From Shewanella fodinae (GTDB lineage: Bacteria > Pseudomonadota > Gammaproteobacteria > Enterobacterales > Shewanellaceae): 64,000 nucleotides of DNA. The stretch covers positions 44,679-108,678 of the forward strand of contig NZ_BMXW01000013.1 in assembly GCF_014651955.1 (NCBI RefSeq), in the 5' to 3' direction. Below are positions 38,516 through 47,902 of the stretch, in pieces. The position numbers and the translations under genes were made by a program. The first letter of the stretch is position 1, and every line of letters begins with the position of its first letter. The notes beneath the pieces were generated by a model that saw nothing but the letters and a program-made list of their open reading frames with translations, had not been told where the DNA came from and did not search any database.

Positions 38516-39601
38516 ATGAAGGATTCCGTTATCCGTAAGCTGGAAGGCTTACAGGAGCGTTATGAAGAAGTACAGGCACTGCTCAGTGAAGCAGATGTCA
38601 TCAGCGATCAGGATCGATTTCGTACCCTGTCCCGTGAGTATTCCCAATTAGAAGATGTGGTGAAAGGATTCCGTCACTTCCAGCAGGCATTGGCGGATCT
38701 GCATACCGCCGAGGAGATGCTGCAGGAAGACGACCCTGATATGCGCGAAATGGCGCAGGACGAGCTGAAAGCGGCCAAAGCCCGCTTGGAACAGCTGGAA
38801 GGGGAATTGCAGATCCTGCTGCTCCCCAAAGATCCTAACGATGATACCAATGCTTTCTTGGAAGTTCGTGCCGGTACTGGCGGTGATGAAGCCGCACTGT
38901 TTGCTGGGGATCTGTTCCGTATGTACAGCCGCTACGCCGAAGCCCGGCGTTGGCAAGTTGAAGTCGTCAGCGCCAGCGAGGGCGAGCATGGTGGCTTTAA
39001 AGAAGTGATTGCCAGAGTCAGCGGTGATGGCGTGTATGGTCGCTTGAAGTTTGAATCGGGGGGGCATCGCGTACAACGGGTACCGGAAACCGAGTCGCAA
39101 GGCCGTGTGCATACCTCCGCCTGTACTGTCGCCGTGATGCACGAAGTGCCAGAAGCGCAAGCGGTAGAAATTAATCCTGCCGAACTGCGTATTGACACTT
39201 TCCGCTCTTCCGGGGCCGGTGGTCAGCATGTCAATAAAACTGATTCTGCCATTCGTATCACTCACTTACCAACAGGTTTGGTGGTGGAATGTCAGGATGA
39301 GCGTTCGCAGCACAAAAACAAGGCGCGGGCCATGAGTGTGCTGGCTGCACGTCTGCAGGCGAGAGAAGATGAAAAACGCGCCAGTGAGGAAGCGTCGACT
39401 CGTCGCTCATTGGTCGGCAGCGGTGATCGCTCCGAGCGGATCCGCACCTATAATTTTCCTCAAGGGCGTGTCAGTGAACATCGAATTAACCTGACGTTGT
39501 ACCGTCTGAATGAAGTCATGGAAGGCGATCTGGATCAACTGATTGACCCGTTACTTCAGGAATATCAAGCTGATCAGTTGGCCGCACTCTCCGAAGAATA
39601 A
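38516..39601 (+). CDS. prfA: Peptide chain release factor 1
   Basis: Recognises UAG and UAA stop codons and triggers peptide release. The GGQ motif is [20 protein letters not shown] (near residue 232), and the codon-recognition P-x-T tripeptide is in [11 protein letters not shown] (PET variant, near residue 186; standard for RF1 is PxT). The 361-residue length is normal. It lies 13 bases after hemA and 11 bases before prmC, which methylates its Gln. Confidence 0.97.
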   Translation: MKDSVIRKLEGLQERYEEVQALLSEADVISDQDRFRTLSREYSQLEDVVKGFRHFQQALADLHTAEEMLQEDDPDMREMAQDELKAAKARLEQLEGELQILLLPKDPNDDTNAFLEVRAGTGGDEAALFAGDLFRMYSRYAEARRWQVEVVSASEGEHGGFKEVIARVSGDGVYGRLKFESGGHRVQRVPETESQGRVHTSACTVAVMHEVPEAQAVEINPAELRIDTFRSSGAGGQHVNKTDSAIRITHLPTGLVVECQDERSQHKNKARAMSVLAARLQAREDEKRASEEASTRRSLVGSGDRSERIRTYNFPQGRVSEHRINLTLYRLNEVMEGDLDQLIDPLLQEYQADQLAALSEE

Positions 39602-39612
39602 GGACTGATGTC

Positions 39613-40458
39613 GTGACCAGAACTACAATCGCAGAAGCCCTGCAATGGGCTTCCTCTGTATTGTCCGCAACGTCAGAATCTGCTCACGTGGATGCTGAAG
39701 TATTGTTGTTACACTGCCTCGGAAAGAATCGTAGTTTTATCTATGCCTGGCCTGAACGGCAATTAACTGACGAACAACATAAGCAATTGCAACAGATGGT
39801 GGCGCGCCGCGCGCAAGGTGTGCCGGTAGCACATATTGTGGGTGAGCGCGAATTCTGGTCTCTGCCATTTATTGTCAACGAGTCTACCTTAATTCCGCGA
39901 CCTGACACTGAAATCCTGGTAGAAACCGCGTTAAATCTGCCGCTGGCGGAAAACGCGGCAGTCTTAGACCTTGGGACAGGTACAGGGGCTATCGCACTGG
40001 CATTGGCCCATGAACGTCCACAATGGCAAGTGTGCGCGGTAGACAATGTTGGTGCCGCAGTAGAACTGGCCAAGGCTAATCGTAAGAACCTGGCTTTGCC
40101 TCAGGTTGAGATCCTTAAAAGCGACTGGTTCTCTGAGCTTGCGGGGCGTAAATTTCAACTGATAGCGTCCAATCCTCCCTACATTGAAGAAAATGATGAA
40201 CATCTGGCACAGGGCGATGTGCGTTTTGAGCCTCGCAGTGCATTAACAGCAGGTCAGCAAGGGTTTGCCGCTTTGTTTCATATTGCCGAGCATGCCCGTG
40301 AATTTTTGCTGCCAGGTGGTTATCTGTTACTGGAACATGGTTTTACCCAAGGTCGGCGGCTGCGCGAAAAACTCAATGAACTAGGATATCTGCAGGTGGC
40401 GACGGTTCGGGATTTTGGCTCCAATGAGCGTTGTACCTTAGGTTTTTGGCCGGGGTAA
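39613..40458 (+). CDS. prmC: PrmC, release factor glutamine N5-methyltransferase
   Basis: SAM-dependent methylation of the GGQ glutamine in RF1 and RF2. SAM-binding motif I is AVLDLGTGTGAIALAL (near residue 115), and the catalytic NPPY is in LIASNPPYIEEND (near residue 188). An N-terminal five-helix domain for release factor recognition is present. The GTG start with AAGGA upstream follows prfA by 11 bases. The 281-residue length is typical. Confidence 0.96.
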   Translation: MTRTTIAEALQWASSVLSATSESAHVDAEVLLLHCLGKNRSFIYAWPERQLTDEQHKQLQQMVARRAQGVPVAHIVGEREFWSLPFIVNESTLIPRPDTEILVETALNLPLAENAAVLDLGTGTGAIALALAHERPQWQVCAVDNVGAAVELAKANRKNLALPQVEILKSDWFSELAGRKFQLIASNPPYIEENDEHLAQGDVRFEPRSALTAGQQGFAALFHIAEHAREFLLPGGYLLLEHGFTQGRRLREKLNELGYLQVATVRDFGSNERCTLGFWPG

Positions 40459-40591
40459 TCGTTCCTCCACTTGAAAATCGGCGACTTAGCCACCATCTAC
40501 TTCACTGTGGAACCCGCGAACGGACAATCGTTTGGACGTGGGAGAACCATAGGGTAAACTGACGCCTTCTTTTCGCATCGGCGGTTTACAA

Positions 40592-40987
40592 ATGGATAAT
40601 TTTTACAGTGTTTACTCGGGAATTAAGTACTTTCACTTGCTGATGATTGGCCTGAGTGTCACCTTTCTCAGTGTGCGCTTCGTGTTAAGCCTCGGGCAAT
40701 CTGCATGGATGGATAAAAAGTTATTAAGGATTGCTCCGCATGTGATTGATACCTTGCTGCTGCTCTCCGGCGTAACCCTGTGCTTTATGATCAAGCAATA
40801 TCCATTTGTCGACACCTGGATGACCGAGAAGCTGGCGGCAGTCGTCGCATATATTGTGTTGGCCATTGCTGCCATGAAAAGCTCCCGCGGCATGTTATTC
40901 CGCATCTTTGCTTTCCTCGGTGCTATCGGTTGGCTGGTATTTGCGGCTAAAGTGGCTTACATCAAACAAGCGGTATTTTTAGGGTAA
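40592..40987 (+). CDS. sirB2: SirB2 family inner membrane protein
   Basis: A 131-residue protein with four membrane helices and the SirB family pattern YSGIKYFHLLMIGLSVTFLSVRFVLSL...APHVIDTLLLLSGVTLCF. The family was named from Salmonella invasion-gene regulation studies, but its molecular role is not known. It overlaps the next gene by one base (TAATG) and belongs to the conserved hemA-kdsA operon. Confidence 0.9.
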   Translation: MDNFYSVYSGIKYFHLLMIGLSVTFLSVRFVLSLGQSAWMDKKLLRIAPHVIDTLLLLSGVTLCFMIKQYPFVDTWMTEKLAAVVAYIVLAIAAMKSSRGMLFRIFAFLGAIGWLVFAAKVAYIKQAVFLG

Positions 40988-41778
40988 TGCAAAGATTTCC
41001 TTCAGACGACAAAGCGCTTTCCCTGCCGGAAACCGCATTTGAAATGTGTCAGTATCTGGGGTTCAGTGACCTCAAACAGGTACAGTGGGCTTGGTATGAG
41101 CTTTCGGGCGCGGTGTTGAGCCATTATCTGTTTGATGAAGAACAGCGTTTTGCGGCGTTATTGAAATGGTTTTATCAGGATCTGCGTTTCTGTGAAAAAG
41201 CGGAATATTTCTCCCGTGATGCCGCAGATTTGGGGCGTTGTCTGCAAAGCCGACAAGGCAACAGCACTACGCTTGCGACGGCACTTATGTTGCTTGGGCG
41301 AGAGCTGGATCTGAAAACCGCGCTGATCTTGTTGCCGGGAACCACGGTAATGTCCTGCCAGTTAGCGGGAGAACTCCATTACATCGACCCATTGACCGGT
41401 AACCGCCTTAATCGGAAACAGTTGCATGCGCTGGTACGTGGTGAACTAGGCAACTGGGCCGCTATGAAGGATAGCTATCTCAAGCCTGCCTCTGTCAAAC
41501 AGGTGTTAACTCGACTGCTGCATGAACTTAAAGCCGGTTGCATTGTTGAGCACAGATTTGAGTCGGCACTGGAATGTTGTAATCTGCTCCTCGACTGGTA
41601 TCCAGATGATCTAAATCTGCACCGTGAACGTGCTTTTATTGCGCAGCAGTTGGGCGCCATTCAGGTGGCAACGGCTGATCTGCAGTATTTTATCGATAAC
41701 AATCCGCATGATCCGATAGTCGAACTGGTGAAAATGCAGTTACAGGAACTCGGTGAAGAAACTCAGGTATTTCACTGA
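40987..41778 (+). CDS. sirB1: SirB1 family protein (transglutaminase-like plus TPR)
   Basis: A 263-residue cytosolic protein. The first half has a transglutaminase-like fold (SRQGNSTTLATALMLLGRELDLKTALILLPG), but a catalytic Cys at the usual spot (where Gly-Asn-Cys would stand, here GNSTTLA) is not evident. The second half is helical, TPR-like (FESALECCNLLLDWYPDDLNLHRERAFIAQQLGAIQVATADL). E. coli YchA (SirB1) lies in the same operon. The function is unknown. Confidence 0.88.
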   Translation: MQRFPSDDKALSLPETAFEMCQYLGFSDLKQVQWAWYELSGAVLSHYLFDEEQRFAALLKWFYQDLRFCEKAEYFSRDAADLGRCLQSRQGNSTTLATALMLLGRELDLKTALILLPGTTVMSCQLAGELHYIDPLTGNRLNRKQLHALVRGELGNWAAMKDSYLKPASVKQVLTRLLHELKAGCIVEHRFESALECCNLLLDWYPDDLNLHRERAFIAQQLGAIQVATADLQYFIDNNPHDPIVELVKMQLQELGEETQVFH

Positions 41779-41856
41779 TATCCAACAGCGGTTACGCCAA
41801 TTACACTATGTTATCTACACGGAACATAATCACTATTTAGGGAGAGCCTCTGCCTT

Positions 41857-43104
41857 ATGACGACCGCTCTGGTTACCAACGACGCAACGGCGCTGGGAAT
41901 TTTGGCCGCCATACTGGGATTTGTGTTTTACACGAACAGCAGTGAACATCCATTCTGGCAAAAGTTTTACCGTTTTGTTCCGGCGCTGCTGCTCTGCTAT
42001 TTTTTGCCGTCGCTGCTGAACACTTTTGGCATTGTCGATGGCCATAGCTCTAAACTCTATTTCGTCGCTTCCCGTTATCTGTTACCTGCCTGTCTGGTGC
42101 TGCTTATTCTCAGTGTAGATCTGAAAGCCATTCTTAGTCTCGGTCCCAAGGCGTTGGTGATGTTTCTGACGGGCACTTTCGGCATTGTGATTGGCGGTCC
42201 AGTAGCGCTGTTGCTGATGTCGCTTGTTGATCCATCATTAACAGGAGGCCATGGGCCAGACGCTGTATGGCGCGGTATGACTACCTTGGCCGGGAGCTGG
42301 ATTGGCGGTGGTGCCAATCAGGCAGCGATGAAAGAAGTCTACGAAGTTGGTGGTAACATCTTTTCGGTAATGGTGACGGTGGATGTGATCGTCGCCAATA
42401 TCTGGATGGCCGTGTTGCTTTTTCTGGCGGCTAATGCCAAAACCATTGATGCTAAAACCGGTGCTGATACCCGTGCAATTGATGCCCTGCGCCACAAAGT
42501 GGAAACGTACCATGCGGAGAATGCTCGGATCCCCAGTCTGCGAGATCTCATGCTGATAGTGGCCATCGGCTTTGGCGTCACCGGGATTGCTCATATGTGT
42601 GCTGACTGGCTAGCACCTTTCTTCAGTGAACACTATCCGTGGACGGAAAAATACAGCCTGACTTCGTCATTTTTCTGGCTGGTAGTCATTGTTACTACCA
42701 TAGGACTGGCCTTGTCTTTTACGCCATTACGGCATTATGAGGCCGCGGGCGCTTCCAAAGTGGGCTCTGCATTTTTGTATGTGCTCGTGGCAACCATTGG
42801 CCTGCATATGGATGTCACTAAAATAATGGATACGCCAGAGTATTTTTTGCTTGGCATTATCTGGATGATTGTCCATGCGGGATTAATGCTGCTGGTGGCG
42901 AAACTTATCCGTGCGCCGCTGTTTTATATGGCGGTAGGTAGTCAGGCCAATGTTGGGGGCGCGGCATCAGCACCGGTGGTAGCTGCCGCGTTTCATCCAG
43001 CGCTGGCACCGGTAGGCGTGTTGTTGGCGGTATTCGGTTACGCGCTAGGGACTTACATGGCTTGGCTCTGTGGTCAGCTGTTACAAGTGGTAGCGAGTTG
43101 GTAA
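41857..43104 (+). CDS. DUF819 family membrane transporter-like protein, copy 1
   Basis: A 415-residue polytopic membrane protein (about 10-12 helices) of the DUF819 family. Conserved glycine-rich half-helix motifs are TTLAGSWIGGGANQAAMKEVY (near residues 145-165) and GSQANVGGAASAPVVAAAFHPALAPVG (near 365-390), resembling the paired re-entrant motifs of elevator-type carriers. It lies between sirB1 and kdsA, where E. coli has no gene. A second copy lies at 49916-51133 with similar motifs throughout. Substrate unknown; an organic acid is a guess. Confidence 0.85.
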   Translation: MTTALVTNDATALGILAAILGFVFYTNSSEHPFWQKFYRFVPALLLCYFLPSLLNTFGIVDGHSSKLYFVASRYLLPACLVLLILSVDLKAILSLGPKALVMFLTGTFGIVIGGPVALLLMSLVDPSLTGGHGPDAVWRGMTTLAGSWIGGGANQAAMKEVYEVGGNIFSVMVTVDVIVANIWMAVLLFLAANAKTIDAKTGADTRAIDALRHKVETYHAENARIPSLRDLMLIVAIGFGVTGIAHMCADWLAPFFSEHYPWTEKYSLTSSFFWLVVIVTTIGLALSFTPLRHYEAAGASKVGSAFLYVLVATIGLHMDVTKIMDTPEYFLLGIIWMIVHAGLMLLVAKLIRAPLFYMAVGSQANVGGAASAPVVAAAFHPALAPVGVLLAVFGYALGTYMAWLCGQLLQVVASW

Positions 43105-43119
43105 AGAATTTTTTTATGA

Positions 43120-44010
<891 letters not shown>

Positions 44011-44040
44011 CCGTAAGCCGCAGTGACCTGTAATATGCTC

Positions 44041-44070
44041 AAATGCCCGGTAGTTGCTGGGCATTTTTGT
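44041..44070 (+). terminator. Rho-independent terminator of kdsA
   Basis: AAATGCCC...GGGCATTT stem with a 10-base loop, followed by TTTTT. It falls inside an upstream extension of the next frame, which supports the later EamA start at 44103. Confidence 0.8.
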
Positions 44071-44102
44071 GTCTTTTTTCAAATTCTCGTCTGGATCAAA
44101 TC

Positions 44103-44975
44103 ATGTGGATTCTGTTTACCCTGATGGCTGCTTTTATGCAGGCATGGCGCAATGCTTTTCAAAGTCGACTGAGTCGGGATGTTAAAATTGCCGGGGTGAC
44201 ATTAGCGAGGTTTCTGTATGCCAGTCCGTTGGCAGCGCTTTATTTGGGGCTACTGTATCTGTGGCAACCTGCTCCGTGGCCGCAACTATGGGGTTTAGGT
44301 GGATTGTATATTTTAGGCGCGGCCTTGATGCAGATCCTTGCTACCGCATTAATGGTAAAGCTGTTTAAGCTGAAAAACTTTGCCGTGGGGGCTGGTCTGG
44401 CAAAAAGTGAAGCGTTGGTGGCAGCGATCCTTGGGACATTCATCTTTGGCACACATCTAAGTTTATTGGGATGGGTCGGTGTCTTTATCGGGGCGCTGGC
44501 GGTATTCCTGCTGAGTGTCGGTGATAGTTGGCGCAGCATGTCTTGGTCCACGGTGTTGCTGGGGATAGCGTGTGGCAGCGGCTTGGCGCTGACCTCCTTG
44601 TGGGTGCGTGAAGCTAGTCTGGTGTTGGGCTTGCCTTTTCCCCATCGTGCGGCCTGGGTGTTATTGCTGGTGATCCTGACGCAAACGTTGCTGTTACTGC
44701 TTTGGTTGTGGTTGACGGATCGCAATACCTTACAAGCGCTTTGGCAGCGTCCTAAGCTGACCGTCGCTACCAGCATCAGTAGTTTTATGGGGTCGCTTGG
44801 CTGGTTCAGCGCTATGTCGTTAACGGCGGTGCCTTATGTGAAGACGCTTGGACAGGTGGAAGTGTTTTTCATGATGTTTATCTCTTACTTCTGGCTGAGG
44901 GAAAAAGTAAGAGTTAAAGATATTGGCGGCCTGTTGTTGATTGCCTTGGCCGCCATTTTAGTGTTGTGGCGTTAA
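44103..44975 (+). CDS. EamA/DMT family transporter-like protein
   Basis: A 290-residue membrane protein with about ten helices in two related halves, each ending in a conserved EamA-type motif (LAKSEALVAAILGTFIFGTHLSLLGWVGVFIGALAVFLL and GQVEVFFMMFISYFWLREKVRVKDIGGLLLIALAAILVLW). Such proteins are drug/metabolite transporters with varied substrates. The ATG at 44103 (MWILFTLMAAFMQAWRNAFQ) is chosen because the upstream part of the frame is a kdsA terminator. The gene is convergent with the binding protein and ends one base from it. Confidence 0.85.
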   Translation: MWILFTLMAAFMQAWRNAFQSRLSRDVKIAGVTLARFLYASPLAALYLGLLYLWQPAPWPQLWGLGGLYILGAALMQILATALMVKLFKLKNFAVGAGLAKSEALVAAILGTFIFGTHLSLLGWVGVFIGALAVFLLSVGDSWRSMSWSTVLLGIACGSGLALTSLWVREASLVLGLPFPHRAAWVLLLVILTQTLLLLLWLWLTDRNTLQALWQRPKLTVATSISSFMGSLGWFSAMSLTAVPYVKTLGQVEVFFMMFISYFWLREKVRVKDIGGLLLIALAAILVLWR

Positions 44976-44976
44976 C

Positions 44977-45771
44977 TTATTCAGCGGCGACTGGATCAAG
45001 TCCTGCCTGACGAATACTGGTAATCACGTATGGGGTATCTGAGGCAAGATAGTGGATTAACGCTGCGGCTTCTTGCGGATGCAGGCTGCTCTTGGTTACT
45101 CCGGCAGAAAAAGTAGTTACTTTTTGATATTTGCTAGGGATAGGACCAACCAATTCAGCCCCTTGAATGGGTAATATTTCGCTGATTTGTTGGAACCCGA
45201 TTTCCAGTTGTCCATCAGCGACTAAACTGGCAACGCGTTTACTTAATACCCGGGTACTTTTCGGTTCGATCATTTGCCACAGGCCCATCTCCGGCCACAG
45301 TTTAGTCGACAAATAAGTACCGCTGGCACTGGCGGAATAGCCAATAGTTTTGGCTTCATTCAGCACCTTAATGAAGTTTTCTGGCGTACTGATATCCGGT
45401 TTTTTGGCCCCTTTTTTCACACACATGCCAATGCGTGAACGCACTAAATCTGTGCGAGTATCTTTGCTGACGAAGTCTTTATTGGTCAGTTTATCCAGTG
45501 AACTACGAGACAGGATCAGTACATCAAACTGTTCGCCGCGCTTGAGTCGCTCAGGAATCGAGTCCACCGCACCACCTGACGATGAACCATAAGAGATATC
45601 GATGTCCAGCCCGGTATCTTTTTCCAGTTGCGGCTCCATGGCGGTGAGAGTGCCAGCAAATCCTCCAGAAGTGATAACTTTGAGTTTTACAGCGGCTTCA
45701 GCAGCATAACTACCCAAACTTAATATCGCGGCCAATAACACCGGCCCTAAACGATAAAAAATACCTTTCAT
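44977..45771 (-). CDS. ModA-like periplasmic substrate-binding protein
   Basis: A 264-residue exported protein of the extracellular solute-binding (ModA-like, type 2) family: signal peptide MKGIFYRLGPVLLAAILSLGSYAAEA, then VKLKVITSGGFAGTLTAMEPQLEKDTGLDIDISYGSSSGGAVDSIPERLKRGEQFDVLILSRSSLDKL, and IGYSASASGTYLSTKLW in the second lobe. No ABC transporter genes are adjacent, so it may act as an orphan sensor or periplasmic binder. It follows the flavocytochrome gene on the same strand with two hairpins between. Start chosen at MKGIFY by signal peptide position. Confidence 0.85.
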   Translation of the reverse strand: MKGIFYRLGPVLLAAILSLGSYAAEAAVKLKVITSGGFAGTLTAMEPQLEKDTGLDIDISYGSSSGGAVDSIPERLKRGEQFDVLILSRSSLDKLTNKDFVSKDTRTDLVRSRIGMCVKKGAKKPDISTPENFIKVLNEAKTIGYSASASGTYLSTKLWPEMGLWQMIEPKSTRVLSKRVASLVADGQLEIGFQQISEILPIQGAELVGPIPSKYQKVTTFSAGVTKSSLHPQEAAALIHYLASDTPYVITSIRQAGLDPVAAE

Positions 45772-45797
45772 AGTGTCATCCTTTGTTATTAAAAGGT

Positions 45798-45841
45798 GCG
45801 GTCCGCCGGAGCGGACCGCGGGGGTAGGCACCTAAGTGCCT
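45798..45841 (-). promoter_or_regulatory. Two hairpins between flavocytochrome and binding-protein genes
   Basis: GCGGTCCGC (45798-45806) pairs with GCGGACCGC (45811-45819), a perfect 9-bp stem; AGGCAC (45826-45831) pairs with GTGCCT (45836-45841). Read on the minus strand, the larger stem is followed after ACC by TTTT. This is a partial terminator or mRNA-stabilising element that could lower expression of the downstream gene. Confidence 0.55.
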
Positions 45842-45855
45842 TAGGGACGTTATTT

Positions 45856-47625
45856 CTATTTCTTCAATGCGTTTTCGGCAGCGTTTTCACCGGCAATTTT
45901 GCCAAATACCACGGTGTCAGCGATGGCGTTACCACCCAGACGGTTGTATCCATGTACACCGCCAGTTACTTCTCCGGCTGCATAAAGACCTTTGATTGGC
46001 CAGCTCTGCAGATCGAGTACTTCGGCTTTGGTGTCAATGGCAACACCGCCCATGGTGTGGTGGATACCAGGGGCAACCTTTACTGCATAGTAGGGAGGTT
46101 GTGTCAGGTTTAATGGCATGTCTTCACGGTGGAAAGCTTTATCGTCTCCGGTTTTCTGATATTCGTTGTAGTCAGAAATGGTACCAGCTAACAGTTTGGC
46201 GTCCATTTTGGTTAGCTTAGCCAAGTCTGCAATGGTGTCTGCTTTTTTAAGCATCTGTAAGTGGTCATAGCCGCGCACCATTTTGGCTTTTTTATACAGT
46301 TGATTATCAAATACCAACCAAGCAAATTTCCCTGGTTGCTTCAGAATGGCATCAGACGCACGGTCACGAGTGGTCAATTCACTAACAAAACGTTTACCTT
46401 CAGCGTTGACCATAATGGCACCAACACCGCGTACTGTTTCTGAAATCAGAATACGGCTGTCCATTCCGATAGTTGGGTGAGCCTGGATCCAGTCAATATC
46501 TGTCATGCTGGCACCAATCTCTTTGGCCATATTGATACCATCACCAGTAGCAGTAATATTGTTAGAACTGGTCATTCCTTTAAAGGTTGGACGGTAGAAG
46601 GCTATCATCTGTTTGTTGTAGCCATAGCCGCCGGTAGTTAATACGACTGACTTAGCACTCAGCATGTAATAACCACTGTGTTTCCCGTGTACCACTACCC
46701 CAACAATCTGGTGGTCGTCGTTAAGTACCAGTTTTTCTGCACGGGAGTTCAGGCGGGTTTCTACGCCATATTTGTCTGCTGCTTTGCGCAGTGCCTGGAC
46801 GATAGTTGGACCTGCACTACGACCATCTGCAGGTCGATGCGTACGGTCAACGCGAGCACCACCAGAGCGCTTCAGGTCATCCATGTTGACGCCTAAAGAC
46901 TCTAGCCATTTCACCCCTGCGGCTGATTGTTCAGCAAGAATTTCCACTAATTTAGGGTCATTGGCATAGCGGCCGCCCTTCATTGTGTCTTCCACAAACC
47001 ATTCCACTTTGTCTTCTACGTGGTGGGCTTTTTGTTGTGGTGTTCCAACGGCGTTCATACCACCAGCAGCCAACATAGAGTTACCGCCACTGAACGGCGC
47101 TTTTTCTACGAGAATGACTTTGGCACCAGCTTGTTTTGCCGCAATTGCGGCGTTATAGCCGGCACTGCCTGCACCGATAACAACAACATCTGTGCTCTCG
47201 ATAGGGCCTTTAGCGATAGCTTGCTGAATTTTTTCCTGATCCCATTTTGCATCCCAAGCTTCTTTTTTCTTGGCATCATTAAATGGAATTTTAAGATCGA
47301 AAGAGTGACATTCATTACAGTAAACTTTTGACTGCTCATGGCCCTTGTGGCAGCTCGTACAATGGATGTCGCCCAAGTGTGAGTTATGTGGATCGATCTT
47401 TAATTTTGGATTTTTCAGCGCTGAATAGTCACCATGACAGCTCAGGCATTGCCCATTAATATAGTTTTCACTGTCATCGGCAACTTTCCCTGGCGTTTGA
47501 TGACAAGTTTTACAACCATCACCTTTGTCTTTGTGAAACGAGGCTAAATCATTAGCTTTAGCTTCTGCATTGCCGATACCGGCTAGACACATTAGGATCA
47601 AACCACTTAACACTGCAAATTTCAT
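45856..47625 (-). CDS. Periplasmic tetraheme flavocytochrome c (fumarate reductase-like)
   Basis: Soluble periplasmic reductase of the FccA/IfcA type: signal peptide (to about residue 22), N-terminal tetraheme domain with four CxxCH sites (Cys38, 60, 89, 103), then a FAD domain with VVIGAGSAG (near residue 150). Catalytic residues known for FccA are all present at constant offset: H383 (QAHPT), E396 and R399 (SETVRG), R420 (TTRDRAS), H522 (GIHHTMGG), R562 (YNRLGGNA). Near the substrate, Leu393 and Ser395 replace the Met and Thr of FccA as I recall it, so the substrate may be fumarate or a relative. Electrons would come from CymA-type quinol dehydrogenase. Confidence 0.93.
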   Translation of the reverse strand: MKFAVLSGLILMCLAGIGNAEAKANDLASFHKDKGDGCKTCHQTPGKVADDSENYINGQCLSCHGDYSALKNPKLKIDPHNSHLGDIHCTSCHKGHEQSKVYCNECHSFDLKIPFNDAKKKEAWDAKWDQEKIQQAIAKGPIESTDVVVIGAGSAGYNAAIAAKQAGAKVILVEKAPFSGGNSMLAAGGMNAVGTPQQKAHHVEDKVEWFVEDTMKGGRYANDPKLVEILAEQSAAGVKWLESLGVNMDDLKRSGGARVDRTHRPADGRSAGPTIVQALRKAADKYGVETRLNSRAEKLVLNDDHQIVGVVVHGKHSGYYMLSAKSVVLTTGGYGYNKQMIAFYRPTFKGMTSSNNITATGDGINMAKEIGASMTDIDWIQAHPTIGMDSRILISETVRGVGAIMVNAEGKRFVSELTTRDRASDAILKQPGKFAWLVFDNQLYKKAKMVRGYDHLQMLKKADTIADLAKLTKMDAKLLAGTISDYNEYQKTGDDKAFHREDMPLNLTQPPYYAVKVAPGIHHTMGGVAIDTKAEVLDLQSWPIKGLYAAGEVTGGVHGYNRLGGNAIADTVVFGKIAGENAAENALKK

Positions 47626-47902
47626 GATGTTCCCTTTTTCTTGTATAGATAAAACTTAGTATATGGTGCAGGTTATTCATGATTAAAAAGTTGAATTAGA
47701 TCTGCTTTATTTTTTGTTTATTTATTATTTAAGTTGGTTTAAGAAAAAATTAACTCAAGCTTTAAATATTTTTTAATGCTGTTTTTTAAATTCTTAAGAT
47801 GGTTTTAGATCTAGTTAATTGTGATCGGGTTGTAATTCTTTTATTGACTATTTTATCTATTCTTTGCAGCGATTTTTATAGTTACCACAGGAATATTTTT
47901 CA

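Noticed and set aside
38648..39265. 205-residue open frame on the minus strand
   Set aside because: Antisense to prfA, which shows the GGQ motif and full length.
44043..44102. 5' extension of the EamA frame
   Set aside because: Falls in the kdsA terminator hairpin.
47819..47840. CRP-like site (TGTGAtcgggtTGTAA) before the porin gene
   Set aside because: Only one half-site matches the consensus; too weak to call.
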